The notes below the pieces were generated by a model. That model worked only from the letters and a program-made list of their open reading frames with translations, was not told the DNA's origin and did no database searches. Below are positions 1-10,659 of a stretch of DNA of 64,000 bases, piece by piece. Position 1 is the first letter of the stretch; every line of letters starts with the position of its first letter. Source of the stretch: Metallyticus violacea (taxonomy: Eukaryota; Arthropoda; Insecta; Mantodea; Metallyticidae); the NCBI GenBank assembly GCA_030762175.1, contig CM060833.1:71401501-71465500 (forward strand). Direction: 5' to 3'. The position numbers and the translations under genes were made by a program.

Positions 1-342
1 CACAATCTCTCTTAAGCCAAGAAGTTGATAGAGTTGTAGGAAAGCTACTACCATTTTTCACTCTTCATGGAAAACCTTGTAGGAAAGCAGCATAAATTTT
101 CACAAAATCTAAGTTTATAATGGTTCATATATTTTAGAAATATGTATATGTTATTCGACCATTGCTTGGAAATATAGATATTATAATTCGTTGAAACAAA
201 TGAAATGCTGAAATATTTCAAGAATTTATCAAGAAACAATAAGTAGTTTTACAGTTTATGAAAGTTTTACTTAAGCAAATATATAATTAAATTTAAAATT
301 AATTTCCTGTCAGAACTAATACAGTAAAGTAATTAATTAATT

Positions 343-757
343 CTTAATTAGATAATGAGTCAATTTAATACTCTTATGCTCTACTTACCATTGAATTATA
401 CAGAACATGTTTCACAGGCCTTTACCCGCATCGTCAGATGTGTGTCGTCTGCCAGATTTGTTGTTGGTAGAATGGACTTGGTGTAGCTCTCATGGACATT
501 TTATGAACTTTTGGATTAATTTCTCTTCTGTTCGGATCTAGAAATTCATAACTTTATCTTCACATTTTCTTATAAAATTTTTTCTCCATATTCCCAACTC
601 CAAGAGTCTGTCTATGAATTTCAATAATTTTACTTCTATTTCTATACCATGTTTATCTCTCTAAAAGTAAGCAACAGTGAGTTTATCTATCTGATTGTAC
701 CTGATGTTTCTCAAGTGTTCCTTTAGCCTAATTCCAATGCTTCTTTTTATTTTGTTA
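343..757 (-). repeat. Penelope-like element, 5' inverted arm
   Basis: This arm is the reverse complement of the element's 3' end at 2403-2817, with scattered mismatches over about 415 bp. Read on the minus strand it contains the end of the GIY-YIG endonuclease reading frame, then a short untranslated tail, then a hammerhead-like motif at 399-437. It stops a few bases before the RT reading frame that starts on the plus strand at 760. Penelope-like elements are known to carry terminal repeats in direct or inverted orientation made from partial copies of themselves, and this arrangement fits. The arm is not coding now. Confidence 0.8.
399..437 (-). ncRNA. hammerhead-like ribozyme motif, PLE 5' arm
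   Basis: On the minus strand the box CTGACGA (CTGATGA with one change) is followed by a 17-nt stem II region, then GAAAC, a short stem III (ACA/UGU with a 5-nt loop) and the cleavage-type GUA. It is the mirror partner of the motif at 2725-2763. Hammerheads with very short helix III are established in Penelope-like elements. Stem II here relies on several G-U pairs, and helix I is not obvious, so activity is uncertain. Confidence 0.5.
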
Positions 758-759
758 CC

Positions 760-1107
760 ATGAGACCAATAATCAATTGTGGAAACACACCTTCCTATCA
801 ACTAGAAAGATGGCTCCTACAGAGATTTCAAAAATTTCCTAGGTTAAGTGTAAGTAACTCCAAAGAACTGGTAGAGAAAATTAAAGATTTGGTTCTCCAA
901 AAGGATGATCTTCTAGTGTCCTTTGATGTAAATTCACTCTTTCCCAGCATACCAAAATGCAAACTCCCAACATGCGTTTGGAAATGGTTGCAGTCTTTGA
1001 AACTATGCATTGAGGAGATTGAGGGATACATCCAACTAACCGAAGTCTGCATCAGTCAGAATTTCTTCAGATTCAATGGTGAATTTCAAAAACAAGAAGC
1101 GGTTTAG
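760..1107 (+). pseudogene. Penelope-like reverse transcriptase, N-terminal fragment
   Basis: The 115-residue frame matches the early part of a Penelope-type reverse transcriptase. It starts with RPI..., contains a segment ending KIKDLVLQKDDLLVSFDV followed by NSLFPSIP (the first catalytic-aspartate region, LVSFDV.SLF), and ends in a segment resembling 'C..N.FF.FNG.F..Q', which in the family precedes the GVAMGSPLSP core. The core palm motif with YxDD is absent: the frame stops and the sequence runs into a second inserted element. It lies between the inverted arm and the GIY-YIG part of the same PLE. It is a relic with no expected product. Confidence 0.8.
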
Positions 1108-1230
1108 CTATGTTCATTATCACCTTCAATTAAATGTACTTACAAAGCTGTTGACAATGGAGTAGTATATATATATAACACTAATGTAATAAACTTGTTT
1201 ACACTAACTCCATTCACTTACATAAATATT

Positions 1231-1267
1231 GGACATATGTTTCAGGAGTGATACCTCCCATCTTCAG
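1231..1267 (-). ncRNA. hammerhead-like motif, inner PLE left arm
   Basis: On the minus strand: CTGAAGA, then a 17-nt region forming a five-pair stem II (GGGAG with CTCCT, one G-U pair), then GAAAC, a short palindromic stem III ACAUAUGU, and GUC as the cleavage triplet. This is the best-formed motif of the inner element. Helix I is short or absent, as in minimal retroelement hammerheads that may act as dimers (inference). Confidence 0.5.
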
Positions 1268-1659
1268 CCTGTTGACCAACTGATGTTGCTAGAAATGGTG
1301 GCTGGGTCCCTTGATGTTCTTGTGGCAGCGTCTGTTGATTCTATTTACTGAGTTAGTCCATTGGAGGGAAGTCAAAATTCATTAAGTTTTCCTTGTTTTT
1401 TATGATGAAAATTCTTTCTCAAGTGGAAAGGTCTATTGCATTGTGGAGTTGTTTCAGTAGTTTCGTCTCTGATTTAATTTCATAATTATTATTCCAAAAG
1501 TGTGCTACCACTGCTGATTTATAAACCTGCTTTAAACAAATATTTCTAAAGTGTTCTTTTTTTCCGATTTCCAAATTTCTCTTCATTTTTCCAATGTATT
1601 TTTTATCTTATAGTTTTTATCGTTTTTACCATTTCTAGCAATATCAGTTGATCATCAGG

Positions 1660-1695
1660 CTGAAGATGGAAAGGATCACTCCCAAAACATATGTC
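1660..1695 (+). ncRNA. decayed hammerhead-like motif, inner PLE right arm
   Basis: Mirror partner of the minus-strand motif at 1231-1267. CTGAAGA and the AAAACATATGTC end are kept, but the stem II pairing is broken by A/C mismatches and GAAAC has become AAAAC. It is probably inactive. Confidence 0.4.
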
Positions 1696-1750
1696 CAATT
1701 TTTATGTAAGTGAATGGAGTTAGTATAAACAAGTTTATTACATTAGTATT

Positions 1751-2054
1751 GTCGGTCCTGGTGGTGTAGTGGTTAACATACTTGCCTCCTAAACCTAAGA
1801 TCGCAGGTTCGAACCCGGCCAGGACTGATGGATTTTTTCGGGGCGTAAAAATCCCAAGTATGGCTTCCTTCGGAAGGGAAGGGAAGTAAAGCCATGGGTC
1901 CCATGTCGTACATTTACGGCATGAAAAAGAACCTCAAGCCTGAAAGAGAGGCCTCTGAGCAAAATTTTTTGGCCGTTTCACGCCCTGAGTTGAATGGAAC
2001 ACTGATGACCTGAGCTGTTAAAGAGGGTCCAGAAATAAATCATTCAAAAAAAAA
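1751..2054 (+). mobile_element. tRNA-derived SINE, family A (full length)
   Basis: The head GGTCCTGGTGGTGTAGTGGTTA (A-box region, about 1755) and GGTTCGAACCC (B box, about 1806) form an RNA polymerase III promoter of tRNA type. The body contains CCTTCGGAAGGGAAG, CGTACATTTACGGCA and GGCCGTTTCACGCCC and ends in an A-run. A 14-bp target-site duplication flanks it (ATTACATTAGTATT at 1737-1750 and ATTACATTAGTGTT at 2055-2068, one mismatch). It landed at the end of the inner PLE arm. Nine further copies of this family lie in the window, so the name 'family A' is only a local label. Confidence 0.9.
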
Positions 2055-2247
2055 ATTACATTAGTGTTCATACCATTATCACCATATAGCCAAGAAATTG
2101 TAGACAAGAAAATCAAGAAATCAAGAAATTCTAACAAGAGAAAATATTAAAACAGGTTACAACACTGTCAGCAAAAACAGTTAAAAAACTACTATGCATA
2201 AGAAATTTACATAATGCTTAGGTCACCTAAAAATTTCAGAAAATACT

Positions 2248-2672
2248 ATGAGAGTTTGGGATTACTTTATTCCCGGTGACAAATTCAGCCTAAATAATTT
2301 GCTCAACTCTGGTAATAATGATAGAATACCTGATGGAAAGAAGCGAGCAATATATCAAATCAACTGTTTGGAATGCAAAAAAGCATATATTGGCAAAAAA
2401 AAAAAAAAAGAAGAAGAAGCATTGGAATTAGGCTAAATGAACACTTGAGAAACATCAGGTACAATTAGATAAATAAATCAGCAGTTGCACATCACTTTTG
2501 GAGAGATAAACATGATATAGAAATGGAAATAAAATTATTGAAATTCATAGATAGACTCTTGGAGTTCAGAATATGGGAAAAAATTGTTATAAGAAAATAT
2601 GAAGATAAAGTTTTGAATTTCCAGATCCCAACAGGAGAGAAATTAATTCAAAAGTACATAAAATGTCAATGA
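2248..2672 (+). pseudogene. Penelope-like GIY-YIG endonuclease fragment
   Basis: The frame contains KKRAIYQINCLECKKAYIG, a GIY-YIG family motif with the CX2C-like cysteine pair seen in canonical Penelope elements. An A/AG-rich slippage run (2396-2419) then breaks the frame. Downstream, in another frame, are RLNEHLRN and KSAVAHHFWRDKHD (catalytic-domain region) and a C-terminal segment ending YIKCQ before a TGA. It forms the 3' half of the PLE whose RT fragment is at 760-1107. Known role: nicking target DNA during retrotransposition. This copy is broken by the frameshift and stops. Confidence 0.8.
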
Positions 2673-2817
2673 GAGCTACACCAAGTCCATTTAACCAACA
2701 ACAAATCTGGCAGTCGACACACACCTGATGATGCGGATGAAGGCCTATGAAACATGTTCTGTATAATTCATTTGTAAGTGGAGTACAAGAGTGTTAAATC
2801 AACTCACTATCTAATTA
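2403..2817 (+). repeat. Penelope-like element, 3' arm
   Basis: Partner of the inverted arm at 343-757. It overlaps the end of the GIY-YIG region and continues into a non-coding tail with a hammerhead-like motif at 2725-2763. The two arms together would fold into a very long hairpin. Confidence 0.8.
2725..2763 (+). ncRNA. hammerhead-like ribozyme motif, PLE 3' arm
   Basis: The exact CTGATGA box is followed by 17 nt, then GAAAC, a three-pair stem III (ACA/UGU, loop UGUUC) and GUA. Stem II is weak here, keeping only GG/CC and a few wobble pairs. The motif position, just after the endonuclease frame, is where PLE hammerheads are known. Confidence 0.5.
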
Positions 2818-2829
2818 ACAATAAAATAT

Positions 2830-5090
2830 ATTTCTAATTTTTATATATTGTGATTCAGAAGCTTTCAAAGTACATATTCCTTTAATGTAGAGGTTTATTT
2901 CAGCATATCTCTGATTTTTAGATCCTAAATCATTCACAAGCTGCAATCCTGTTGCTCATTAGCAGATCTTTCTTTGAAGACTTTTCCTTTTTCTGCCTTT
3001 TATTACCTTTTTATTCAATGTAAAGGCCCACTGTGATATTAAATATTTCCTGTAAAAACAGAACTTACAACCCTGTACCAAAAGGGTTGTAAGTTCTGCA
3101 ATTTGTTACTAGAATTTCAAAAAATTATAACATACATGCTGAAAGTGGATTTATATTCTAGCTATCTAATATTTTATTGCATATTTATTTGTTAATACAA
3201 GTGTCCTCTTTATGCTAAAGAATGATGTAGTTTGTTGGGTAACACAGCAATTTAATGAAAGTAAATCAAGATGAAAATTAAAGTAACTATTTGTAGGTAA
3301 ATCTTATTTATTATAACACCATAAATTTCTTATTAAATTAATATATGCAGCTATAGGTACCTAATAAATAATTATATCTTTGGTTAGAAAATGTTTTCTA
3401 AAAAGTATTTATGAAGCTATAAAAGTTCTATAAACTCTTTAGGAGTTCTATAATATAATATAATATAATATAATATAATATAATATAATGAAAGATGCCT
3501 TTAGTACTTGAACAGAAATATTCATACAAAATTATATAAATTTACTAAGAAAAAAATAAAATTGTAAATTCATATGCACAGTATAATTTTTTTGTGGCCA
3601 CTATCTTGCATGAGTTGAAAAGTGTAGGGGGTCGTAACATATGTGCTTGGCATGTGGAAGGAAAATGCTACATTACTGTAATAATTACAATGGTAACATA
3701 TTCTTGCCTGAAGAGGAACTTACCCATCATCCCTTTGTTGCATTATCTAAATGAGATGAACTTGTCAAGACCACTATGCAATGCATTGAAGAAAAATTTA
3801 TAGTCTTGTCATCCCACTTTCCTCTTCCTGTACCTCCAAATGAGACAAACAGCTAATTTCATATTTTAATTAGAAATTAATCATTATTATTCATCCAATA
3901 AGCTTAGTAAATTTTCTATATCGGATTTCTTTTCTTAAGAGATTCTACTTTGTAGTTGCATGACATGTTATTCATAAATTTCAAGAATCTGTTTTCCTTT
4001 CTTGACTACCAAAGTTTAAGACTTCAATGGATCATCAATGTGGTATGTAGGTTTCACAGTCATGTCATTTTTGTCATTTTCTTTAGCATGATGGATTTCA
4101 TATCTGTACCATTGAACATTTTCACAGATATTTGTAACTTTTAGTCTAGTGTTTCCAAGCTGTTATTTTTGTGATGTACAAAGCCAACAATATTATTCAT
4201 ATTTCTGGGGTGTCAATGTCTTTTCATGCTTTCAAAGCTCCAAGATTCCAAAACTCTGCCACATGATAAATAGGAGTAAGGAGCCTTCTTACATACATTT
4301 ATTACAAGGAGGCAGTAGTATTAATCTCCCTTTAGTAATATGATTCACATATTATTAATTTTGGAAGAATTTAAACCTGCTACATATCTAATCAAAAGGA
4401 ACTAAAGTAGTTATTTTTGTGGTCACCTCATATTCTCTAATCTTTTAGGAAGTAAAACAAAAATCATCAGAGACAAGCATGGCCTTACCAGTCCCCCCCC
4501 CCAAAAAACTCCCTCCTTGACCTTCTGCAAATAATGCACAGGGATTGCACAACAATGATATCCATCCTCATTATGCTGATAAGATTGCTCAAAATATATG
4601 AGATTAGGATCTTTATCATGGTTTCTATATTGAAAAGTAAATTGCACCCAGCTTAGCAATTCTGATTTCTGATACTTGAATAATGCATGTTAAGTAATGG
4701 AATAATTTAATGCTCAGTTACCTAACAATATGCTCACTTAATTATTCAATAAACTTACCAAGATTTACCTAATCTTTACCTACCAGTTATTGTTACTAAT
4801 ACTACTACAACTACTACTGCTGCTGCTATTTTTTTCCGCTCCTACTTTACTGTCTCCATTTTGTTAATATGTAATAACATACTGTATCAGACACTAGTAC
4901 TAATTGATTTGCCAATACATCTCACATCAGTCAGTTCATAAAATTGGCACAAATTTTTATCAATGCCAAAAACATTAAATACTCCAATATTAATTCAATT
5001 TGGAATCCAACATATGAAACATATATAAATAATCTCTTCCGAGTCAAAATGTTAAGAACACTCTTTTTGGTTTACTTATTGGATATTTAC
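2830..5090. other. AT-rich stretch without a recognisable gene
   Basis: I see no supportable gene. It contains a TAATA pentamer array (3451-3488), a C-run at 4493-4502 and short chance frames around 3594-4343. A small repeat of AGTTCTATAA surrounds 3425-3452. Confidence 0.6.
3451..3488. repeat. (TAATA)n microsatellite
   Basis: About seven to eight near-perfect copies of the pentamer TAATA. Confidence 0.9.
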
Positions 5091-5094
5091 TCAG

Positions 5095-5138
5095 GACATG
5101 TTTCATGAACTCTCATCCACATCCTCAGCTGTTAAACA
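5095..5138 (-). ncRNA. hammerhead-like motif, left of a head-to-head pair
   Basis: Minus strand: CTGAGGA, a 17-nt stem II region with six pairs (GUGGAU with GUUCAU, two or three of them wobbles) closed by a GAGA loop, then GAAAC, AUGUC and a downstream CUG that can pair with the CAG preceding the box (helix I, three pairs). The sequence differs from the motifs at 1231 and 2725, yet the same helices form. No PLE coding remains next to it. Confidence 0.5.
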
Positions 5139-5154
5139 ACTGCTCGGTGAGCAA

Positions 5155-5187
5155 CTGAAGTTGGGAGAGATTCTCCCAAAACGCGTC
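5155..5187 (+). ncRNA. hammerhead-like motif, right of a head-to-head pair
   Basis: Plus strand: CTGAAGT, a perfect five-pair stem II (GGGAG with CTCCC, loop AGATT), then AAAAC, GCGUC. The downstream TTATGTCAGTAAATGGAG resembles the tail of the inner PLE arm (TTATGTAAGTGAATGGAG), which ties this to the same family. GAAAC is mutated to AAAAC. Confidence 0.45.
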
Positions 5188-5389
5188 TTACTTTTATGTC
5201 AGTAAATGGAGTTTAGTCTAAAAAATGAATACCTAAGTTTAGGATATATTTGTGTAACTTTAGAATATTTAATATTAATATTATTAAAATCAGTAATGTT
5301 ATCCATTTCATTTTCTGATAATGTGTATCAATATATAATAGTTAAATATAATAAAGGCTCTTCATTTGAATTAAAAATTGATAAATAAA

Positions 5390-6757
5390 TAATTAACAAA
5401 GATGATTAGAAAATTTTTCATATTACTAGAAAACTATATTCTTTCCAATACTACCAAACTTTTATTTTGATAATGTCTTCAAACTGAAAAAGATGGAGAA
5501 CCACCAACTTCAGACTGGAGTGTAATCGATGGTATAGGAATTCTGGGCATGCAAAAGCTACCATTAGAAATTATTAACCAATTAATAAAAATAATTACTA
5601 ATGCAAATCAAAGTCTATAATGATTGGGCAGGAACTCAATTACAATAACTGCAGTTTTAGCTCTAATAATCATTAACATTTTCTCTGAAATTTTTGTAAG
5701 TTTCAAGTAAATAATATATAAATAGAACTAAACTCTGCCATGCAGAAGATAGCTTGTGATCCATTATCATTTGTGTCATTGTTTGCCCAATATAAATCTG
5801 GGTTTATTTTTTGCGTAAAGAAATATTAAAACCTTCCAAAAATATAATAGTTCTGAATTAAAATTCAATATTTTGTCCAAGTATATTTAAATAATTTGAA
5901 ATAATATTGTACTCATTAATTATATTTTAAATCAACTTTTTATAACATTTGGCAAACATTTCTTGACTGCTTTTATATTAAATATGTATTTATAAAAATT
6001 ATATTTTGTTCCTAGTTTTCATTATACCATTGGGAATGTAAAAGCGCTTCTTGGTTGAGCATTCTCTTTTGTATGATTTTCCCTTTTGAATTGTGCTTGC
6101 CACCTGAAGGTTGCTTCCTCTCTAAACCGCACTTTACACTTACAGCAGTTGCAAGAACATAATGTTTCCAAATAAATTCTTAATAAATTCATAAATCAAA
6201 ATGCTGGATTTAATCTGAAAACAGTACTTCATATTTAGGCAAGATTCAGAAGAGTATTATACACTGGGAGGAAAAAAAAAAAAAAAAAAAAAAAACCATA
6301 TATACAACAACTTGCGAGAAAAGTAAAATTTTGATACCAAAAATATAATTCTAAATTAATATCTTTTCCAAATCAAGATCTTCTAAGTTCTACAATAAAA
6401 CAACTACATTCATGTTGCACAGAATACTTCTGATTTTAATTATTTCATTACACTGAACAGTTATTATAAAATATAATACATTAACATATATTTTCTATAT
6501 ATTAAAATATCCAAAAACATTAATAAAATACAAAATGTTTCATCAATGAAGTACCTATAATCATTCACAACATCTAACTTTTATTAGTTGACAAAATTAG
6601 TGGAAATGTGTTGAAGATGAAAGATCTATTCTAGTTAATTATAAATACTACTGCTTACAGAGCTAAAAATGCCTTGAAAAAATCATTAAATATACCATTC
6701 ATCCAATTCTATAGCATATATTAGAATAGTGTATAAAATAAAACAGCATCATTTTTT
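5390..6757. other. AT-rich stretch, no gene seen
   Basis: Only a poly-A run (about 6270-6295) stands out. No repeats of the window's SINE families and no plausible coding segments were found. Confidence 0.55.
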
Positions 6758-7015
6758 TAATAGTGTTTAATGCCCATTTTAACTAATGAGGCATCACAGG
6801 CACTGGACTGATGCATAAAAGAGATAAAATGATAAACTGGGGAAGGCCTTTTTTTAAGGAAGGAAGCAAACATTCCAGGTCTAAGTTTTAGGATACCTCC
6901 TCAGCAATTGCTATTTAAGAGAAGAGGAAAATCCGCAAAAATCTCAGTCAGGGAGGATGACCTCACTATTACAAGTCTGCACCTTAACCTCACCCACCCA
7001 TGGCATTTACACAAA
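6758..7015 (-). mobile_element. tRNA-derived SINE, family B, diverged
   Basis: On the minus strand the family-B tail (TAGTGTTTAA.GCCC, GAGGCA.CACAGGC) and the body (TCAGTCAGGGAGG) are recognisable, but the tRNA-like head is heavily mutated (GGTCCTGGCGG-type sequence lost). It is older than the copies at 22.2 and 25.0 kb. Confidence 0.7.
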
Positions 7016-8002
7016 TTATCACAAATAGAAAAGGATCTACAGCTAACTACAGAGCTGTCTTGTCTGCTTACCCATACACATGCTCTTAACCAGTAATTAG
7101 CAATTAAATAAATGCAAATAACAAATGTAAACAAATGCAAAACTTGAATCACCTTGGGTACTGTAGTAAATTGAATATCTGAACCACACTTTCAATTGTT
7201 TCCCTCCAAATCACACTGTCTAATGCCAGTTTGATCCACTGTACACTATTTAGTTTAGTTTGAAGTGAATGACTGCTTTCTTGGACATTTTATATTGATT
7301 CCTATGTGGGGATTCCAGATCATAATTTTGTGCAACCATTTATCATGTTTCCTTCAAATCACTAATTATGCAACTATGTATGTATAAGAAGTATAAAAAA
7401 AAAAAAAATGACAAAATGGGTATTGTGAGTAAAATGAAATGTGAGGTTTGGAATACTGATTGGGGTAACTCTCCCCCTGCAAACAGTTATTTAATCGTAA
7501 TTCAGGAAAGACTAATATGAGTAATGACTTAGTCATGTATGAGAACATCCTGCAAATCACTGTTTAAAAAAACCTTAAAACTGCATATATATGAAACATT
7601 AAGGTTATTGTAAAATGTTCTCTCAAACATTTAAAAACAAATGATGCAGTACACAATCATAACACAAGATAGTAAACAGATTTACATATAACCAGAATCA
7701 ACATAAACAGCTTTTCAAAACAGTGCAATGCAAATTATTCAATAAGTTACCAAATTACCTAAAAACAATTGACAAGAAAACTAATTTGAAACATCACTGA
7801 TTGCTTTTCTGCTTCATCACTGCTTCTACAATATAGAAGAATACCTACAGTCGGACTAACTGGAATGAGGGTATGAGTGTATATGTATATCAAACCATAT
7901 ATAACATACATAGCTCTAAATAGATTTCAGTTCATTTTTGCATTCATGTATCCCTACATCATGTTTATACATTTGTGTAATTGCTTACAGAATCAATAAA
8001 GT

Positions 8003-8080
8003 ATCCATCCATCCATCCATCCATGCATCCATCCATCCATGCATCCATCCATCCATCCATCCATCCATCCATCCATCCAT
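8003..8080. repeat. (CATC)n microsatellite
   Basis: About 19 tetramers CATC, interrupted by two GCATCC variants. The frame over it (Ile-His-Pro-Ser repeats) is an artefact. Confidence 0.95.
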
Positions 8081-8539
8081 TTACATTTAGTGCACCATTT
8101 TTTCTTGGGATTATAGTCCTAAATCTATGCTATGCAATGTCCAAACTGAACCAAAAGGACAAATAGAAGAGGATAGGAATAAAAATTGAAAATGTAATAC
8201 ATCTGAAAAAATATTAGGGGTAGAGTTGAATTTTTAAAATAGCCAGAGACCTGTGATATGAGTAACTGATGTCAGCTCCCACTCATTACTAAACCCAAAC
8301 TTCTTGAAGAAGTATACAAACTGAGGCATTGTGCCCTTTGTTTCTTGATTCTATCCTGAAATTCAGATTTAAAAATGTATTATATGTATCATTACATAGA
8401 GATAAATCACATTTTGCAGTTCAGCTGTATTTGCTAATGTAAAATAATGATTTTAATAAATTAATATATATTATAAATTATCAAATATAAAATAATTGCA
8501 AACATTTAGCAAACTGTTAACACAATTTTAAGCATCCTA

Positions 8540-8717
8540 CCTCTTTTTTTCAGGCTTCAGGTAAATGTACGACAGGGGACCCTGGGCTTTATTTCCCTTC
8601 CGAAAGAAGTCATACTTAGGATTTTTACGCCCGAAAAAATCCATCGGTTCCTGGTCGGGATTGAACCCGCGTTATAGGAGGCAAGTAAGGTTACCACTAC
8701 ACCACCAGGACCGACAC
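8540..8717 (-). mobile_element. SINE family A, internally deleted
   Basis: Minus strand. The tRNA-like head, with GGTCCTGGTGGTGTAGTGGTAACC, lies at the right end, but the B box reads GGTTCAATCCC and the 3' half is lost after the CGTACATTTAC block. Confidence 0.85.
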
Positions 8718-9603
8718 CTTATGGGGGAAAACAAAGGATGGGCGTCCGAAGGAAATCAATTGTGAAGAGTCGTGAAGAAGCAACGCCACCAAGAGTTGAC
8801 AACAATAGAGGTGCTGTCCCGAAGAATTACCCTAACACATCGTCCAACAATACCAGGTTAGAAAGAATAGGAGACACAGGTAAGAGATCACTTAGCAAAT
8901 AGGACAAGAAAGCCCAGCTGTCAGTAGGTTTTTGCAATGTGGAAGGCTTGAAAGGAAAACGACAATCGACCACTTCCTGAAATTCATTAAAGACTTGAAT
9001 ATATTAGGATTAGCAGAGACTTTGTTGAAAAATAACGAATTTGTATCCATTGGTGGTTACGATGATATGTTTGTTGGTTCTGGAGTGAGAGGCCGAAGGG
9101 GAAGGTACGCCTGGGGGGGGGGTTGCTACTTACTATAGGAATAACCACAAGCATAAAGGAAATGCAGTGCAATCTTAAAGGAGCAACATGCAAATATTGC
9201 AATATTAGTTATATAAATACAGCGATTATAAAAGTTTATTTCCAGTAGAGGAGTCCCAAAATGCTGAGTCACAATTTTTCACAGATTTGGGGGAAGTAAC
9301 TATAGAAATTTGTGATGCCTTTGAATTAGAAAAAAAAAAAATGAATGAGAAATACGGGTTAGGTAAATCAGGGCACTTTATTTTTGTACATACTAATAGG
9401 AGTAGTGTAATTGACTACGTACTATCTTTACAAGACATAATATCCCTGATTAAATTCTTTAAGGTAGAAAGCACGGTAGACTCACACCATTTCCTGTTGC
9501 TATTAACTTTAAAGCTGAACAATACAATGAGCCTCCAGCACGTTTCGAATACATCGGAGGAAAAGTTAATTGAAACCCTGATGCCCTTACGGAAAGATGG
9601 TTA
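8718..9603 (+). pseudogene. LINE endonuclease (APE-like) relic
   Basis: Broken frames on the plus strand read SVGFCNVEGLKGKR, then HFLKFIKDLNILGLAETLL (start of an APE-type endonuclease: 'N..GL..K...F..F....DI..L.ET'), then GYDDMFVG and GRYAWGG, and near the end SSVIDYVLSLQD and KVESTVDSHHFLLLL (the family's 'S.IDYVL' and 'SDH.PL' motifs, with the DSH replacing SDH). Stops and frame changes are frequent. No RT follows on this strand. The nearby RT piece is on the opposite strand, so the locus is rearranged or built from two elements. Confidence 0.65.
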
Positions 9604-9841
9604 ATTAGTATCATAGAAAGTGAACTAAAATATTTTGATGTAGATAATACACATAAAGAAATTAACAGATATTATACAGAAAGTTAGTGTGTGTATGCTA
9701 ATTAGGAGGAACGGTAAAACAAGTAGTATAAATTCCTACAGTTGATAAAACGTTAAATGTAAAAACGCGAAAAAAGTAGCGGAAACCGTACTTGATAAAT
9801 ACCGAAGGGGATGATTATTTTTCCTTCATATGTCCATTTTT

Positions 9842-10057
9842 CTAGCTTGTCGTAGACGTAGCCATTTTAAAGGTGAGAACTTTGGTTTTAGAAGTATTTA
9901 CTTGCATACCCCACTGTTTACAATAATCTTGCAGAGTATTTATGCCATTTTGTAGGTCTTTTATCGACCTAGAGAGAATTACTATATCATCGGTATATAA
10001 AAGAACACACCCACAAATAGGAAGGTTGGTGACAGTTGCAGAGAGGTACAGTTGCAA
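9842..10057 (-). pseudogene. LINE reverse transcriptase fragment (YxDD region)
   Basis: The 71-residue minus-strand frame holds LLYTDDIVILSRSIKDLQNG followed by INTLQDYCKQWGMQVNTSKTK. This is the catalytic C motif and D/E region of jockey/CR1-type reverse transcriptases. The usual YADD reads YTDD. The upstream fingers/palm and the downstream thumb are absent. It is a relic. Confidence 0.75.
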
Positions 10058-10373
10058 AGTTTTACCTCACTCACCCTACAGCCAAAATATGAGTCCACCA
10101 GAACGTCTTGTCCCCAAGGCCGAAAACCTGAGATTTTCTTTCTTGGAGGCATTTCAATAGCATAGACCAATGCGTTTGACAAAAGTTGAGACCTGAACCG
10201 GTATTTGAATCTACCAGTACGTTATGACGCCGTCGTTTAGAAGCAGGAAAACGTGGTGCAGAAGAACGTAGAGAAATGTTGCCTAAGACACTTCAAGTAT
10301 GTTTAGAAGTGAACCTGCGTTCCTTTTTAAATTATACTTATCTATAGGAAAAGTAGTAGTAGTAGTAGTAGTA

Positions 10374-10656
10374 TTGATTAGGTTTATTTAAGGACGCTCT
10401 ATAACATCCCAGGTCATCAGAGTCCCATTCAATCCAGGGCGTGAAACGGCCGAAAAATTTTGCTCAGAGGCCTCTTGGTTTGAGGTTCTTTATCGTGCCG
10501 TAAATCTACGACACAGGACCCACGGCTTTACTTCCCTTCCGAAGGAAGCCATCATACTTAGGATTTTTACGCCCGAAAAAAATCCACCGGTACTGGCCGG
10601 GATCGAACCCGCGATCTTAGGTTTAGTATGATAACCACTACACCATCAGGACCGAC
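10374..10656 (-). mobile_element. SINE family A in a GTA microsatellite
   Basis: Complete minus-strand copy with head at the right (box B GGTTCGATCCC) and the A/T-rich tail at the left. GTA/AGT triplet repeats flank it on both sides, so the insertion was into, or duplicated, a short GTA tract. Confidence 0.9.
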
Positions 10657-10659
10657 GTA

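Larger units (their letters stand above)
1178..1750 (-). mobile_element. second, nested Penelope-like fragment with inverted arms
   Basis: The ends 1178-1293 and 1640-1750 are imperfect inverted repeats of about 115 bp. Between them, the minus strand (about 1640 down to 1330) reads as another GIY-YIG C-terminus: KSAVVAHFWNNNYEIK, a leucine-rich stretch, then WERIFIIKNKENLMNF with stops. The outer element has the parallel wording KSAVAHHFW and WEKIVIRKYED, so these are related but distinct families. Both arms carry hammerhead-like motifs. The fragment interrupts the outer PLE between its RT and endonuclease parts. It is dead and non-coding. Confidence 0.7.

Noticed and set aside
1755..1830. 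tRNA gene prediction at the SINE heads (also at 10.6, 13.7, 24.6, 37.1, 50.9 and 53.5 kb)
   Set aside because: The A/B boxes belong to tRNA-derived SINEs: the body, A-tail and target duplications show they are retroposons, and the acceptor stems do not form properly.
7981..8166. Open frame with His-Pro-Ser repeats
   Set aside because: Produced by the CATC microsatellite.
10055..10145. Possible mariner C-terminal fragment (LPHSPYSQNMSPP)
   Set aside because: Only a short word match to 'PHPPYSPDLSPPD'; the following residues do not continue the family pattern.
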